In this document: in pieces, positions 1 to 7,347 of the stretch
How the letters are laid out: each line of letters opens with the position of its first letter
Position numbering within the stretch: position 1 is the stretch's first letter
NCBI GenBank assembly: GCA_037444075.1
Contig: JBBIND010000044.1
Location: 1 to 34,694 of the forward strand
DNA length: 34,694 nt
DNA from: JBBIND01 sp037444075
GTDB taxonomy: Bacteria; Acidobacteriota; Terriglobia; Bryobacterales; Bryobacteraceae
Direction of reading: 5' to 3'
Notes under the pieces: model-generated
Told to the model about the DNA's origin: nothing
The model's input: the letters and a program-made list of their open reading frames with translations, nothing else
Databases searched by the model: none
Made by a program: the position numbers and the translations under genes

Positions 1-1093
1 CCTGCAAGACGATCTTGATGGCGTTCGCCAACTGCTGAAGGATGACGCGCGTGGGCATTTCCAGGTCCGCCATGAGGACCATGGACTCGAGACGCGAAAA
101 GGCGTCCCGGGGACTGTTGGCGTGGACCGTGCTCATGGAGCCCTCCACACCGGTGTTCATGGCCTGGAGCATGTCCAGCGCTTCCTGCCCGCGGCACTCG
201 CCCACGATGATCCGGTCCGGCCGCATGCGCAGCGCGGTGCGCACCAGTTGCCGCTGGTTGATGCCGCCTTCCTTGTTCAGGTTCGGCGGGCGCGTTTCGA
301 ATTTCACCACGTGCCTCTGCTGAAGCTGCAGTTCCGCCGTGTCCTCGATGGTGATGATGCGCTCCTCTTCCGGGATGAAGCGCGACAACGCATTGAGCAT
401 CGTGGTCTTGCCGGAACCGGTTCCGCCGCTGATCAGAATCGTGGTCTTGCTCTGCACGCAGGCGGCCAGAAACTGCAGCATTCCCGGAATCAGTGTCCGG
501 TTGGACAGCATTTCCTCGGAAGTGATGACGTGCCGCCCGAAGCGGCGGATGCTCAGCGTCGGCCCGTCCAGAGCCAGGGGCGGGATGATGGCGTTGACGC
601 GCGAGCCGTCGCTCAACCGCGCGTCCACGATGGGCTGCGCTTCGTCAATGCGCCGGCCCACCTGCGAGACGATCTTCTCGATGATGTGCAGCAGGTGCCC
701 GTTATCCTTGAAACGGACCGGCGTCAAGGCCAGCTTGCCGTGCCGCTCAATATAGACTTTCTCGTAGCCGTTCACCAGGATGTCGGAGATGCTTGGCTCC
801 TTTAGCAGCGGTTCCAGAGGCCCCAGCCCGAGCACCTCATCGAGCACTTCCTCGACGATCTTGTTCTGCTCCGCCGTCGTCATCGGCACGCGCTCGTCTT
901 CGAGCAACCGCTCCACCACGCGCCCGATTTCGCTGCGCACACGATCCTTGGGGACCGACGCAACACGATCCAGGTTGAGCACTCCAATGAGCTTCTTGTG
1001 GATCTCGGACTTCAGCTCGAAATAGCGGTTTACGGTCCGCGCTGCCAGAGGGCCGTTGCCGCCGCGCGGAACGGCTCGAAAATTGCTACCCAC
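1..1093 (-). CDS. cpaF: TadA/CpaF-family secretion ATPase, C-terminus cut by window edge
   Basis: Hexameric ATPase that powers Tad (Flp) pilus or type II-like secretion at the cytoplasmic face of the inner membrane. The minus strand encodes about 364 residues before the window ends. Visible in order: an N-terminal helical region with the family-typical FELKSEIHKKL, the LGPLEPLL segment, the ISDILVNG stretch, Walker A GGTGSGKTT (near residue 225), the IEDTAELQL Asp box, RMRPDRIIVGECRG (Walker B region) and MSTVHAN with its His-box histidine. The start is GTG at 1093: it follows AAGGAG by 5 nt, and an in-frame TAA lies just upstream with no other start between. CpaF proteins are usually 420-480 aa, so roughly the last fifth is missing. 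The gene diverges from the sulfatase at 1153. The rest of the tad locus should lie beyond the left edge. Confidence 0.93.
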   Translation of the reverse strand, partial: MGSNFRAVPRGGNGPLAARTVNRYFELKSEIHKKLIGVLNLDRVASVPKDRVRSEIGRVVERLLEDERVPMTTAEQNKIVEEVLDEVLGLGPLEPLLKEPSISDILVNGYEKVYIERHGKLALTPVRFKDNGHLLHIIEKIVSQVGRRIDEAQPIVDARLSDGSRVNAIIPPLALDGPTLSIRRFGRHVITSEEMLSNRTLIPGMLQFLAACVQSKTTILISGGTGSGKTTMLNALSRFIPEEERIITIEDTAELQLQQRHVVKFETRPPNLNKEGGINQRQLVRTALRMRPDRIIVGECRGQEALDMLQAMNTGVEGSMSTVHANSPRDAFSRLESMVLMADLEMPTRVILQQLANAIKIVLQ

Positions 1094-1125
1094 TCCGACT
1101 CCTTGCGATAATTGCCTTCGAGACG

Positions 1126-1131
1126 ATTATA
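1126..1131 (-). promoter_or_regulatory. Candidate -10 element for cpaF
   Basis: On the minus strand the 59-nt gap between the divergent cpaF and sulfatase genes contains a perfect TATAAT hexamer. It would place the transcript start near 1119, leaving about 26 nt of 5' leader with the AAGGAG site. No convincing -35 hexamer is seen at 16-18 nt, so this is a motif-only call. Confidence 0.4.
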
Positions 1132-1152
1132 GCTCTCCTGAGGAGTAACCCT

Positions 1153-2487
1153 ATGGACCGCCGGAAGTTCCTGCAGGGAGCTGCCTCCTTGTTGCCTGCG
1201 GGCGGGTGGGCGGCCCCGGCGCGCCCTCCTAACCTGTTGTTTATATTGGCAGATCAATGGCGCGCACAGACGCTGGTTTCCTCCGGCGACCCGGACCTGA
1301 TCGCGCCGAACCTGGCCGCGGTAGCCAGACAGGGAGTGCATTTCGACCGGGCTTACGTGTCCAACCCGGTCTGCTCGCCCTCGCGCGCGTCCATCCTCAC
1401 GGGGCGTTATCCACACGCCTGCGGTGTGACGCGCAACAACGTGCTGTTGCCGCTGGAAGAGCAGTGCGTTCCGGAACAACTGAGGCGGAACGGGTATTCC
1501 ACCGGCTACATCGGCAAGTGGCACCTCGACGGCGAAGCCATCCCGGGCTTCGTTCCGCCCGGCCCGCGCCGCCGTGGTTTCGACTATTGGGCGGCCTTCA
1601 ACAGGGGCCATAACTACTACAGTTCCACCTACTTCGGAGACTCCGAGCAACCCTTACAGAAGGGCGGTTTCGAGCCCGATTATCAGACCGACCTCGCCAT
1701 TGATTTCATCGGCCGGCACAAAGACCGGCCCTTCTGCCTGTTCCTGTCCTGGGGTCCGCCTCATACTCCACGTAAACCGCCGCCCCGGCATCAAACGCGT
1801 TACGCCCCCGGGCAGTTCCGCCTCCGCGCCAACGTTCCGGCCGAGTACGCGGCGCAAGCGCGCCGAGGCATGGCAGGCTACTACGGGCTCTGCACGGCTC
1901 TCGATGACAACGTGGGGCGCCTGCTCGAGGCACTTCAGGAAACCGGAACTGCGGAGGATACACTGCTGGTGTTCACGGCGGACCACGGCGACATGCTCGG
2001 TTCGCACGGGCTCGAATACAAGGGCGTGCCGTTTGAGGAATCCACACGGGTGCCTTTGCTGATGCGGTATCCGCGCCGGATCGCCGCAGGACGGTCGAGC
2101 AACCTGCTCGTTTCCAACGTGGACCTGGCTCCTACGCTGCTCTCAATCTGCGGCGCGCCTCAGATGGAAGGTTCGCAGGGCCGGGACTTGTCTCAGCAGG
2201 TACTCACCGGACAGGGTGACCGGCCCGAGCTCATCTACACGTATGGGCGATTGGGATCAGCCGAAGAATGGCGCATGATCGTCCGCGGCTATGACAAACT
2301 GGTGGTCGACAAAGAGATGAAGCCAGTCCATCTGTACAATCTCAGTCAGGATCCCCACGAGATGCACAACCTGGCCGCTGATCCAGGCTACCGCAGGAAA
2401 CGGGACGAGATGCACGCGGTCCTTTCGGACTGGAGACGCCGCATAGGGGACGGCATGGACCCATCGGGGCTAAGACGGCGTGACTGA
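1153..2487 (+). CDS. Sulfatase (S1 family, Cys-type) with twin-arginine leader
   Basis: Predicted exported sulfate-ester hydrolase of the alkaline phosphatase/sulfatase fold, 444 aa. The N-terminus reads MDRRKFLQGAA, a twin-arginine signal. The formylglycine signature C-S-P-S-R is at residues 74-78, followed by ILTGRYPH, so Cys74 would be converted to formylglycine by FGE or anSME. The first metal-binding block is ADQWR (DQ rather than the commoner DD, as in several S1 subfamilies). A second block, FTADHGDMLGSHG, supplies the Asp/His ligands. ATG at 1153 follows GAGGAG by about 7 nt. It overlaps the next gene by 8 nt, so the two are probably co-transcribed. The substrate cannot be read from sequence; sulfated polysaccharide or glycoside is the usual role in this phylum. 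Confidence 0.9.
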   Translation: MDRRKFLQGAASLLPAGGWAAPARPPNLLFILADQWRAQTLVSSGDPDLIAPNLAAVARQGVHFDRAYVSNPVCSPSRASILTGRYPHACGVTRNNVLLPLEEQCVPEQLRRNGYSTGYIGKWHLDGEAIPGFVPPGPRRRGFDYWAAFNRGHNYYSSTYFGDSEQPLQKGGFEPDYQTDLAIDFIGRHKDRPFCLFLSWGPPHTPRKPPPRHQTRYAPGQFRLRANVPAEYAAQARRGMAGYYGLCTALDDNVGRLLEALQETGTAEDTLLVFTADHGDMLGSHGLEYKGVPFEESTRVPLLMRYPRRIAAGRSSNLLVSNVDLAPTLLSICGAPQMEGSQGRDLSQQVLTGQGDRPELIYTYGRLGSAEEWRMIVRGYDKLVVDKEMKPVHLYNLSQDPHEMHNLAADPGYRRKRDEMHAVLSDWRRRIGDGMDPSGLRRRD

Positions 2488-3238
2488 TTTCACTCTCAAG
2501 ACAATAGGCGTGGTGCGCTCGCCGGTCCAGGCGCGCAAGGAGATGCCTTCACTCGGTACGCGGGCCGGAGTGGAGGTTTTCCCGCCCTACCGCGAGGGGC
2601 TCTACCGCATTGAGAAGAACTCTCACATCTGGGTCCTGGCCTGGATGTCGCACGCGGAACGGGACGTCCTTCAGGTGATCCCGCGCGGCATTACTGACCG
2701 CAACTGCGGGGCCCTGCACGGCGTATTCGCCGTGCGCTCGCCTGTACGGCCCAACCCGATCGGGCTCACGCTCACGCGCGTGCTCGACGTGCACGACGGC
2801 TTCATCGCCATGGAGCGTCTGGATTTCATTGAAGGCACGCCGGTTATCGACTTGAAACCCTACTTTGCGGCCCGCGACCTGGCTTTTGCGGCGCTCAATC
2901 AACCAATCGGCCGCCCGGCGAGCGAGGAGGCCCTGAGGGAGTCCTTGCTGGCTCAGGCCGTGAACTTCCACGGCGAGAACTGCGCCGACGTCCAACTGGC
3001 TGTCGAGATCTACGCCCGCTTCAGAATCGAAGCCCTCGGCCTGGTGGAGCCGGCAGACCTGGTGGTGACCGCTCCGGCTGAACGCCCCCACATGGTGGAC
3101 GCCCTCATGGGCATGACGCGTACCTGCCTCGGCCGCGGAAGTTTGCGGCTGACCTCTTCTCCATTGGTCGGCTTTCGCCACTCCGGCGGAGAAGTCCTGT
3201 GGGACCTCGAGGCCGGTGGCTTCCGCACGGACGGCTAG
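2480..3238 (+). CDS. TrmO/TsaA-like tRNA methyltransferase domain fused to an FmdE-like domain
   Basis: 252 aa. The N-terminal half (residues 5-130) is a TsaA/TrmO beta-barrel: IGVVRSP at 9-15, LHGVFAVRSPVRPNPIGLT at 79-97 and EGTPVIDLKPY at 118-128. TrmO proteins use SAM to N6-methylate t6A37 in some tRNAs. The C-terminal part (about 155-250) does not resemble the E. coli TrmO tail. It matches the FmdE pattern instead: NFHGENCADVQLAVEIY in place of FHGHLCPG, then HMVDALMGMTRTCLGRGSL in place of CGVDAIQVLTGCTFGKGNL. Several FmdE cysteines are replaced, but Cys168 and Cys216 remain. GTG at 2480 lies inside the end of the sulfatase gene (8-nt overlap), with little Shine-Dalgarno signal, suggesting coupling. 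The TsaA assignment is firm; the biochemical role of the fusion is unknown. Confidence 0.85.
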   Translation: MTDFTLKTIGVVRSPVQARKEMPSLGTRAGVEVFPPYREGLYRIEKNSHIWVLAWMSHAERDVLQVIPRGITDRNCGALHGVFAVRSPVRPNPIGLTLTRVLDVHDGFIAMERLDFIEGTPVIDLKPYFAARDLAFAALNQPIGRPASEEALRESLLAQAVNFHGENCADVQLAVEIYARFRIEALGLVEPADLVVTAPAERPHMVDALMGMTRTCLGRGSLRLTSSPLVGFRHSGGEVLWDLEAGGFRTDG

Positions 3239-3246
3239 ACCGGACT

Positions 3247-4434
3247 CTAAAGCCGCAACTGTGCGTCCAGGCGTTCGCCCGAGCGCATCATCTCCTGCCA
3301 CGTGACGGTCTTCTGCTGGTAGGCGGCCATGCGGCCCAGGACCGATACCAGGTTGCTTTCAACGCTCGGTTCGACGTTGTTCAGGTACTTGCCGGTCCTG
3401 AGGCTCTCGACGAAGGCCTGCACGTTCTTCACCGCGCCTTCACGGAAAGTCGGGTCCTTCTCGGCGCCTTCCCAGGGACGGTCGCCAGTGATCCTCACCG
3501 CCCCGGCGTAATGCGAATCCAACGTGCCTTCGCTGCCGTAGATGCGGATGCACAGGTCGTTGTATCCCCGGGTGAATTGCGCTGAACTGAAATCCACTTT
3601 GACGCCTTCCGGATGCCAGTACTGCACCAGGAAATGGTCCCAGCAGTCCCCCACGTCCACGCGCGCCTTGCGGCCTCCCGTGCCGAATGCCTGCTCCGGG
3701 CGCGACCGCAGATACCAACTGGCCGTATCGAGGACATGGATGTTCTGCTCCACAATGATGTCGCCCGAAAGCGCCTTGTCAAAGACCCAATTCCGCAGAC
3801 GGTTCTGCTCTTCGGACAAACCCGCCACGGTTTGCGGGCGTATCCGCCCGGTGTGGTAATAGACGTGACCCAGCACAGGGAACCCGATGGCTCCGGAGTG
3901 GACGCGCCTGGCTGCTTCCTGAAAAACCGGTTGCGAACGCGTCTGAAAGTCCACCAGGAAGCTCAGCTTGCCGGCTGCCCGGCGCCCGCTGGCAGCGATG
4001 CTTTCGCAACCCCAGACGTCGACGGCGACCGGCTTGGCCAGGAAGACGTGCTTGCCCGCTGAGACGGCGGCTTCCACCTGCTCGGGGTGGAAGTAGGGCG
4101 GGCTCATGATGGCCACGGCATCCAACCGCGAGGCTATCAGCTTCTGGTAGCCATCGAGACCACCGTATAGGCGCGGAGTCTGCAGCGACAACTTCTTGAC
4201 CGTGTTGGCCATTCGGTCCTCGAACGGATCCGCCAGGGCCACCAGGCGCGCGCCGCCGTATTCCTGGAAGAAGTCCCCGATAAAAATCCCTCTTCCTCCG
4301 CAGCCAATTATGCCGGCCTCGATGGCTGAATTCGCTTGCGTACCAAACGCGGTCCTAGATTTGACCAACAGCAGACCGCCGGCGCCCCTGAGAAAGGTCC
4401 TGCGGTCCTTTTGTGTTTTTAAGTCAATCGACAC
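3247..4434 (-). CDS. Gfo/Idh/MocA-family oxidoreductase with twin-arginine leader
   Basis: 395 aa NAD(P)-dependent dehydrogenase-like protein. The N-terminus carries DRRTFLRGAGG with the twin arginines at residues 11-12, a Tat signal. The Rossmann motif is GIIGCGGRG, and the central block AGKHVFLAKPVAVDVWG contains the family's conserved K-P. The likely start is GTG at 4434, because AAAGGAGG lies 6 nt upstream; a longer reading frame up to 4524 lacks such a site. It converges on the TrmO fusion with 8 nt between stops and diverges from the GntR regulator at 4575, which may control it. Members act on sugars, inositols or sugar acids; the substrate is not recognisable. Export of an NAD(P)-binding enzyme would need a periplasmic, tightly bound cofactor, as in glucose-fructose oxidoreductase. 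Confidence 0.88.
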   Translation of the reverse strand: MSIDLKTQKDRRTFLRGAGGLLLVKSRTAFGTQANSAIEAGIIGCGGRGIFIGDFFQEYGGARLVALADPFEDRMANTVKKLSLQTPRLYGGLDGYQKLIASRLDAVAIMSPPYFHPEQVEAAVSAGKHVFLAKPVAVDVWGCESIAASGRRAAGKLSFLVDFQTRSQPVFQEAARRVHSGAIGFPVLGHVYYHTGRIRPQTVAGLSEEQNRLRNWVFDKALSGDIIVEQNIHVLDTASWYLRSRPEQAFGTGGRKARVDVGDCWDHFLVQYWHPEGVKVDFSSAQFTRGYNDLCIRIYGSEGTLDSHYAGAVRITGDRPWEGAEKDPTFREGAVKNVQAFVESLRTGKYLNNVEPSVESNLVSVLGRMAAYQQKTVTWQEMMRSGERLDAQLRL

Positions 4435-4548
4435 GGCGTGCCTCCTTTGCGTGTTTGTCGTCCAGCCTGCTTCCATAAATGAACAATAATTAACACAAAA
4501 AGTTTGCCTCTCCTGGCATGTCAATTACCCTTCCAATAGTAGAGATCC

Positions 4549-4560
4549 TGTGATAGTACA
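4549..4560. promoter_or_regulatory. Candidate GntR-type operator
   Basis: TGTGATAGTACA is a TGT-N6-ACA dyad with the GT...AC outer bases seen in FadR/GntR operators. It sits 15 nt upstream of the GntR start codon, in the 140-nt gap shared with the divergent oxidoreductase. The dyad is short, so this is a suggestion only. Confidence 0.25.
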
Positions 4561-4574
4561 TCTTACATAAGCCC

Positions 4575-5363
4575 GTGGCGACCATAAGTTCTGCAAAGAG
4601 AGAAAGACAGACCCCAGGGACTCTGGCTGACAAAGCCTACGCTGAGATTCTCCGCATGCTCATCAGCGGGGTGTTGAAGCCTGGGGAAGCCTTGTCGCGC
4701 CGGGGGTTGGCCGGACAACTGGGAATGAGTGCTTTGCCCGTGGCGGAGGCGCTGCAAAGGCTGGAAGCCGAGGAGTTGGTGGAAAGCCGTTCCCGCGTAG
4801 GAACCCGCGTGAGGACCGCTCGACAGGAAGAGATGCTCGGTTACTACGAGGTGCGCGAAGCCCTGGAAGTGCACTGCGCGCGTTTGGCTGCCAAGCGCGC
4901 CGGGATGCCGGCTCCTGAAGAGTTTCGACTCCAGGCCAAGAGCGTCGATGAGTCGTATGCCTCGAGTCCTGATCCTGACGACCCCTCCTTCAACCCGAAG
5001 GAGCACCGGTTCCAGGCGCATCAACAACACTTGTCGCTCCACCTGGCCCTTGCTCGGGAGACGGGTTGCAGGGAATTGGTGGAGGCTCTGCGGAGAGCGT
5101 TTCTGCTGACGCGCGAATGGCTCAGCGACGTCATCCAGGACGGACCTGGACATCCCCCTCGTTACCACCAGGATTTAGTGGAGGCCATCTTTTCCGGTGA
5201 CCCCGACACCGCGGAACGTGCCGTGCGTGGCCACGTTGGGCTGGGCCGCAGGGAGGTTGAGGAGAGGCTCCGCACCGTGCTCGCGGGAGTGACTGAGCAG
5301 GTACGGGACGGACATCAGGTCTGGAAAAGGAACGCCAGCCGGACCGTTTTGAAGTCGGGCTAG
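4575..5363 (+). CDS. GntR/FadR-subfamily (FCD) transcriptional regulator
   Basis: 262 aa DNA-binding regulator. The winged helix-turn-helix spans about residues 15-80: LADKAYAEILRMLISGVLKPGEALSRRGLAGQLGMS, then PVAEALQRLEAEELVESRSRVGTRVR. The C-terminal all-helical FCD ligand domain begins at YYEVREALEVHCARLAA and includes the His-containing HLSLHLALARETGC helix that usually contributes metal ligands. The chosen start is GTG at 4575; its ribosome site is weak, so the true start may be a few codons away. It is transcribed away from the Gfo/Idh/MocA gene and its stop overlaps the stop of the convergent second sulfatase. FCD regulators typically sense sugar acids or carboxylates, so control of the neighbouring sulfatase and oxidoreductase genes is a reasonable inference. 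Confidence 0.9.
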   Translation: MATISSAKRERQTPGTLADKAYAEILRMLISGVLKPGEALSRRGLAGQLGMSALPVAEALQRLEAEELVESRSRVGTRVRTARQEEMLGYYEVREALEVHCARLAAKRAGMPAPEEFRLQAKSVDESYASSPDPDDPSFNPKEHRFQAHQQHLSLHLALARETGCRELVEALRRAFLLTREWLSDVIQDGPGHPPRYHQDLVEAIFSGDPDTAERAVRGHVGLGRREVEERLRTVLAGVTEQVRDGHQVWKRNASRTVLKSG

Positions 5364-6757
5364 CCGGTTTCCCGGCGGAAGCCCTGCAAACGAGGCGCAG
5401 CCACGTCCTTTTCCCAGGCGGCCAGCATCGATTTCAACCGCGCTGCCTCCGCGGGTGAACCAGTGACCAGGTTGTTCTTTTCCGCCTCGTCTTGCGCCAG
5501 ATTGTGCAGCGCCTCAGTTTCACCATCCTGAACGTACTTGAGCGAACCATCCAGCACCGCCTTCCGCACGGCCTGCCCGCGCTTATAACGCCAGTACAGA
5601 GCCCGCGACGGAGGTTCCGCCTTGCCGCTCAGCCAGGGCAGCATGTTGATGCCGTCCAGGCGCCGTCCGGACGGCTGGCGCAGCCCGGCTGCGGAAAGGA
5701 AGGTGGGCAGCAGATCCATGGTGATCGCCACTTGGGAATTCACCACTTCCTGAGCAAGCAGCCGCGGCCACCGCATCAGAAGCGGCACGCGTATTCCGCC
5801 TTCCCAGGTGGTTCCCTTCGTGCCCCGCAAGCCGGCGTTTCTGCTGAGCTGCGTGCCGCCGTTGTCGCTGAGGAAGCACACCAGCGTGTTGTCGGCTGCG
5901 CCCATGCGGTCCAACTGCTCCAGGATGGCTCCCACGCCATCGTCCATCCGTTGGACCATGCGTCCGTAGGTAGCCCGGTCGCCTTTTTCCCAATTGGCTT
6001 CGGTAACGGACTTCGCGCTGTCAGCGGGTCCCTGTATTGGCGTGTGCGGCGCCGTATAGGACACATACAGCAGGAAGGGTTTCCGGGAACGCCCGCGCAG
6101 CCACCCGAGGGCATGCTCGGTGATCAGGTCCGTCAGGTACCCCTCGCGGCGCACCGGCGCCCGATTGTGGTACAGAACCGGATTGCCTCCCAATTCGCGG
6201 TGTGTGAAGTAGTCCGCGTTCCCGCCCAGAATCCCGAAGAACTCATCGAAGCCATGGCGGTAAGGGAGGAACTTGTCCAGGTAGCCCAGGTGCCACTTGC
6301 CTGAAAGCGCCGTCTCATACCCCCCGCGCTTGAGCAATTGCGCCAGCGTCGGCTCGGATGCCGGCAGACCCAGTTCGCCGCGCTGCTGAAGCCACACGGC
6401 TTCATCGTAGCGGCCAACGTTGCCGACTCCGATGGCGCACTCCAAGCCGCCTACGCGCTGCTGGTAGCGGCCCGTGAGCAATGCCGTGCGCGTAGGCGTA
6501 CACTCCGGTGCGTTGGCGTAGAAGCGCGTGAAGCGCACGCCGCGTCTGCCAATGGAGTCGATGTGAGGTGTGCGGATGTCCGGGCAACCATAGGAGGAGA
6601 GGTCGCCGTATCCCATATCGTCGGCGAGCACGAGGACGATGTTCGGCGGCGCCGAAGCGCGCGTCTGCGCTTTCCCCAATGCCGCTACTGACAGCAGGCA
6701 GCCACCTTGCCTCAGAAACTCTCTCCGATTCCACCTTGCTCGGGATGCCGGTAACAT
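5360..6757 (-). CDS. Sulfatase (arylsulfatase A-like, Cys-type) with twin-arginine leader
   Basis: 465 aa exported sulfatase. The N-terminus has NRREFLRQGG (Arg11-Arg12), a Tat-type leader. The metal block is VLADDMGYGDLSSYG with the paired Asp. The formylglycine motif C-T-P-T-R is at residues 86-90, followed by ALLTGRY, and GKWHLGY and FLSDNGGT give the remaining active-site blocks. ATG at 6757 is preceded by GGAGG at 5-nt spacing. It is only distantly similar to the sulfatase at 1153-2487 and so probably differs in substrate. It diverges from the his leader at 6824, leaving 66 nt for both promoters, and its stop overlaps that of the GntR gene. Function as a sulfatase is clear; the substrate is unknown. 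Confidence 0.92.
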   Translation of the reverse strand: MLPASRARWNRREFLRQGGCLLSVAALGKAQTRASAPPNIVLVLADDMGYGDLSSYGCPDIRTPHIDSIGRRGVRFTRFYANAPECTPTRTALLTGRYQQRVGGLECAIGVGNVGRYDEAVWLQQRGELGLPASEPTLAQLLKRGGYETALSGKWHLGYLDKFLPYRHGFDEFFGILGGNADYFTHRELGGNPVLYHNRAPVRREGYLTDLITEHALGWLRGRSRKPFLLYVSYTAPHTPIQGPADSAKSVTEANWEKGDRATYGRMVQRMDDGVGAILEQLDRMGAADNTLVCFLSDNGGTQLSRNAGLRGTKGTTWEGGIRVPLLMRWPRLLAQEVVNSQVAITMDLLPTFLSAAGLRQPSGRRLDGINMLPWLSGKAEPPSRALYWRYKRGQAVRKAVLDGSLKYVQDGETEALHNLAQDEAEKNNLVTGSPAEAARLKSMLAAWEKDVAAPRLQGFRRETG

Positions 6758-6806
6758 AAATCCTCCAGATTGTTGCGGCAGAGTGCGCCTGTCAGCTTAG
6801 CAGATT

Positions 6807-6815
6807 TGATATACT
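6807..6815 (+). promoter_or_regulatory. Extended -10 promoter of the his leader and operon
   Basis: TGATATACT fits the extended -10 pattern TG-N-TATAAT with one mismatch in the hexamer (6810-6815). No good -35 is present (CTGTCA at 6789-6794 is a poor match with only 15-nt spacing), as is common with extended -10 promoters. The predicted start, about 6821-6823, falls directly at the leader-peptide ATG (6824). Confidence 0.6.
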
Positions 6816-6823
6816 TTGCTTTT

Positions 6824-6901
6824 ATGTTCAGCCCGTCTCACGCCCGGCATCATCACCACCATTGCCGGCGGCATGCCATGTCGCGACGGGCCGGCTTCTG
6901 A
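6824..6901 (+). CDS. hisL: his operon leader peptide (25 aa, seven His codons)
   Basis: A short reading frame of 25 codons plus TGA. Histidines are at positions 6, 9-13 and 17, so five are consecutive (codons 6848-6862). This density of His codons, followed by a terminator hairpin and then hisI, is the classic signature of a ribosome-mediated attenuator leader. There is no Shine-Dalgarno sequence before the ATG; the predicted transcript start abuts it, so translation may be leaderless. The peptide itself is expected to have no function beyond reporting charged tRNA-His. The peptide is seen directly; the regulatory role is inferred from its composition and the hairpins around it. Confidence 0.85.
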   Translation: MFSPSHARHHHHHCRRHAMSRRAGF

Positions 6902-6954
6902 GCCATATTCCACTTTAGAAGGAACGCCCGCCGCGATCATGGCGGGCTTTTTTT
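6831..6954 (+). promoter_or_regulatory. Histidine attenuator with mutually exclusive hairpins
   Basis: Four pairing segments can be read off. A is GCCCGTC (6831-6837). B is GACGGGC (6885-6891) and is perfectly complementary to A across the His codons. C is GCCCGCC (6926-6932) and D is GGCGGGC (6941-6947), forming the terminator. B can instead pair with C: CGGGC (6887-6891) with GCCCG (6926-6930), extended by CTTCT (6895-6899) with AGAAG (6917-6921) across a 3x4 internal loop. A ribosome stalled on the His run would cover A, free B to capture C and allow readthrough. A ribosome at the stop codon would cover B and let C:D terminate. GCCGGC at 6864-6869 and 6890-6895 offers a further A:B-side pairing. 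Confidence 0.8.
6926..6954 (+). terminator. Intrinsic terminator of the his attenuator
   Basis: Perfect 7-bp stem GCCCGCC/GGCGGGC with an 8-nt loop followed by seven T residues (6948-6954). It lies 12 nt before the hisI start codon and its T tract abuts the hisI ribosome site, the usual position for an operon attenuator. Confidence 0.88.
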
Positions 6955-6966
6955 ATTGGAGAGCCG

Positions 6967-7347
6967 ATGGATCTTGACTTCGACAAAATGGGCGGCTTGA
7001 TCCCCGCCATCGCGCAGGACTGTGCCACCGGACGGGTGCTGATGACCGGCTTCATGAACGAAGAGGCATTCCGGAAGACGGTGGAAACCGGCTTCACCAC
7101 GTTCTACAGCCGTTCCCGGAACAAGCTGTGGACCAAGGGAGAGAGCTCCGGTCATCGCCTGGTAGTCAAGGAGATCTCCACGGACTGCGACCGCGATGCC
7201 GTGCTCCTGCTCGTGGAGCCTCACGGTCCGGGCGTTTGCCATGAAGGGTACCGCAGTTGTTTCTTCCGCAGCCTCCGCGACGGACGCTGGGTGGAGAACG
7301 AAGAACGCGCCTACGATCCCGAAAAAGTGTATGGAGGCCAGCCGTGA
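6967..7347 (+). CDS. hisI: Phosphoribosyl-AMP cyclohydrolase HisI
   Basis: 126 aa enzyme opening the purine ring of phosphoribosyl-AMP to ProFAR in histidine synthesis, cytoplasmic. Family blocks: FMNEEAF near 29-35, YSRSRNKLWTKGESSGH at 47-63, the metal-binding STDCDRDAV at 71-79 (Asp73/75/77), and CHEGYRSCFF at 91-100 with Cys91 and Cys98. Length matches monofunctional HisI; there is no HisE (PRA-PH) extension, unlike the E. coli HisIE fusion. ATG follows GGAGAG with good spacing directly after the attenuator T tract. First structural gene of the operon; its TGA overlaps the hisG GTG by 3 nt. Confidence 0.97.
   Translation: MDLDFDKMGGLIPAIAQDCATGRVLMTGFMNEEAFRKTVETGFTTFYSRSRNKLWTKGESSGHRLVVKEISTDCDRDAVLLLVEPHGPGVCHEGYRSCFFRSLRDGRWVENEERAYDPEKVYGGQP

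Noticed and set aside
1030..1650. Minus-strand open frame spanning the cpaF-sulfatase gap
   Set aside because: It is antisense to the sulfatase and out of frame with cpaF; no recognisable domain.
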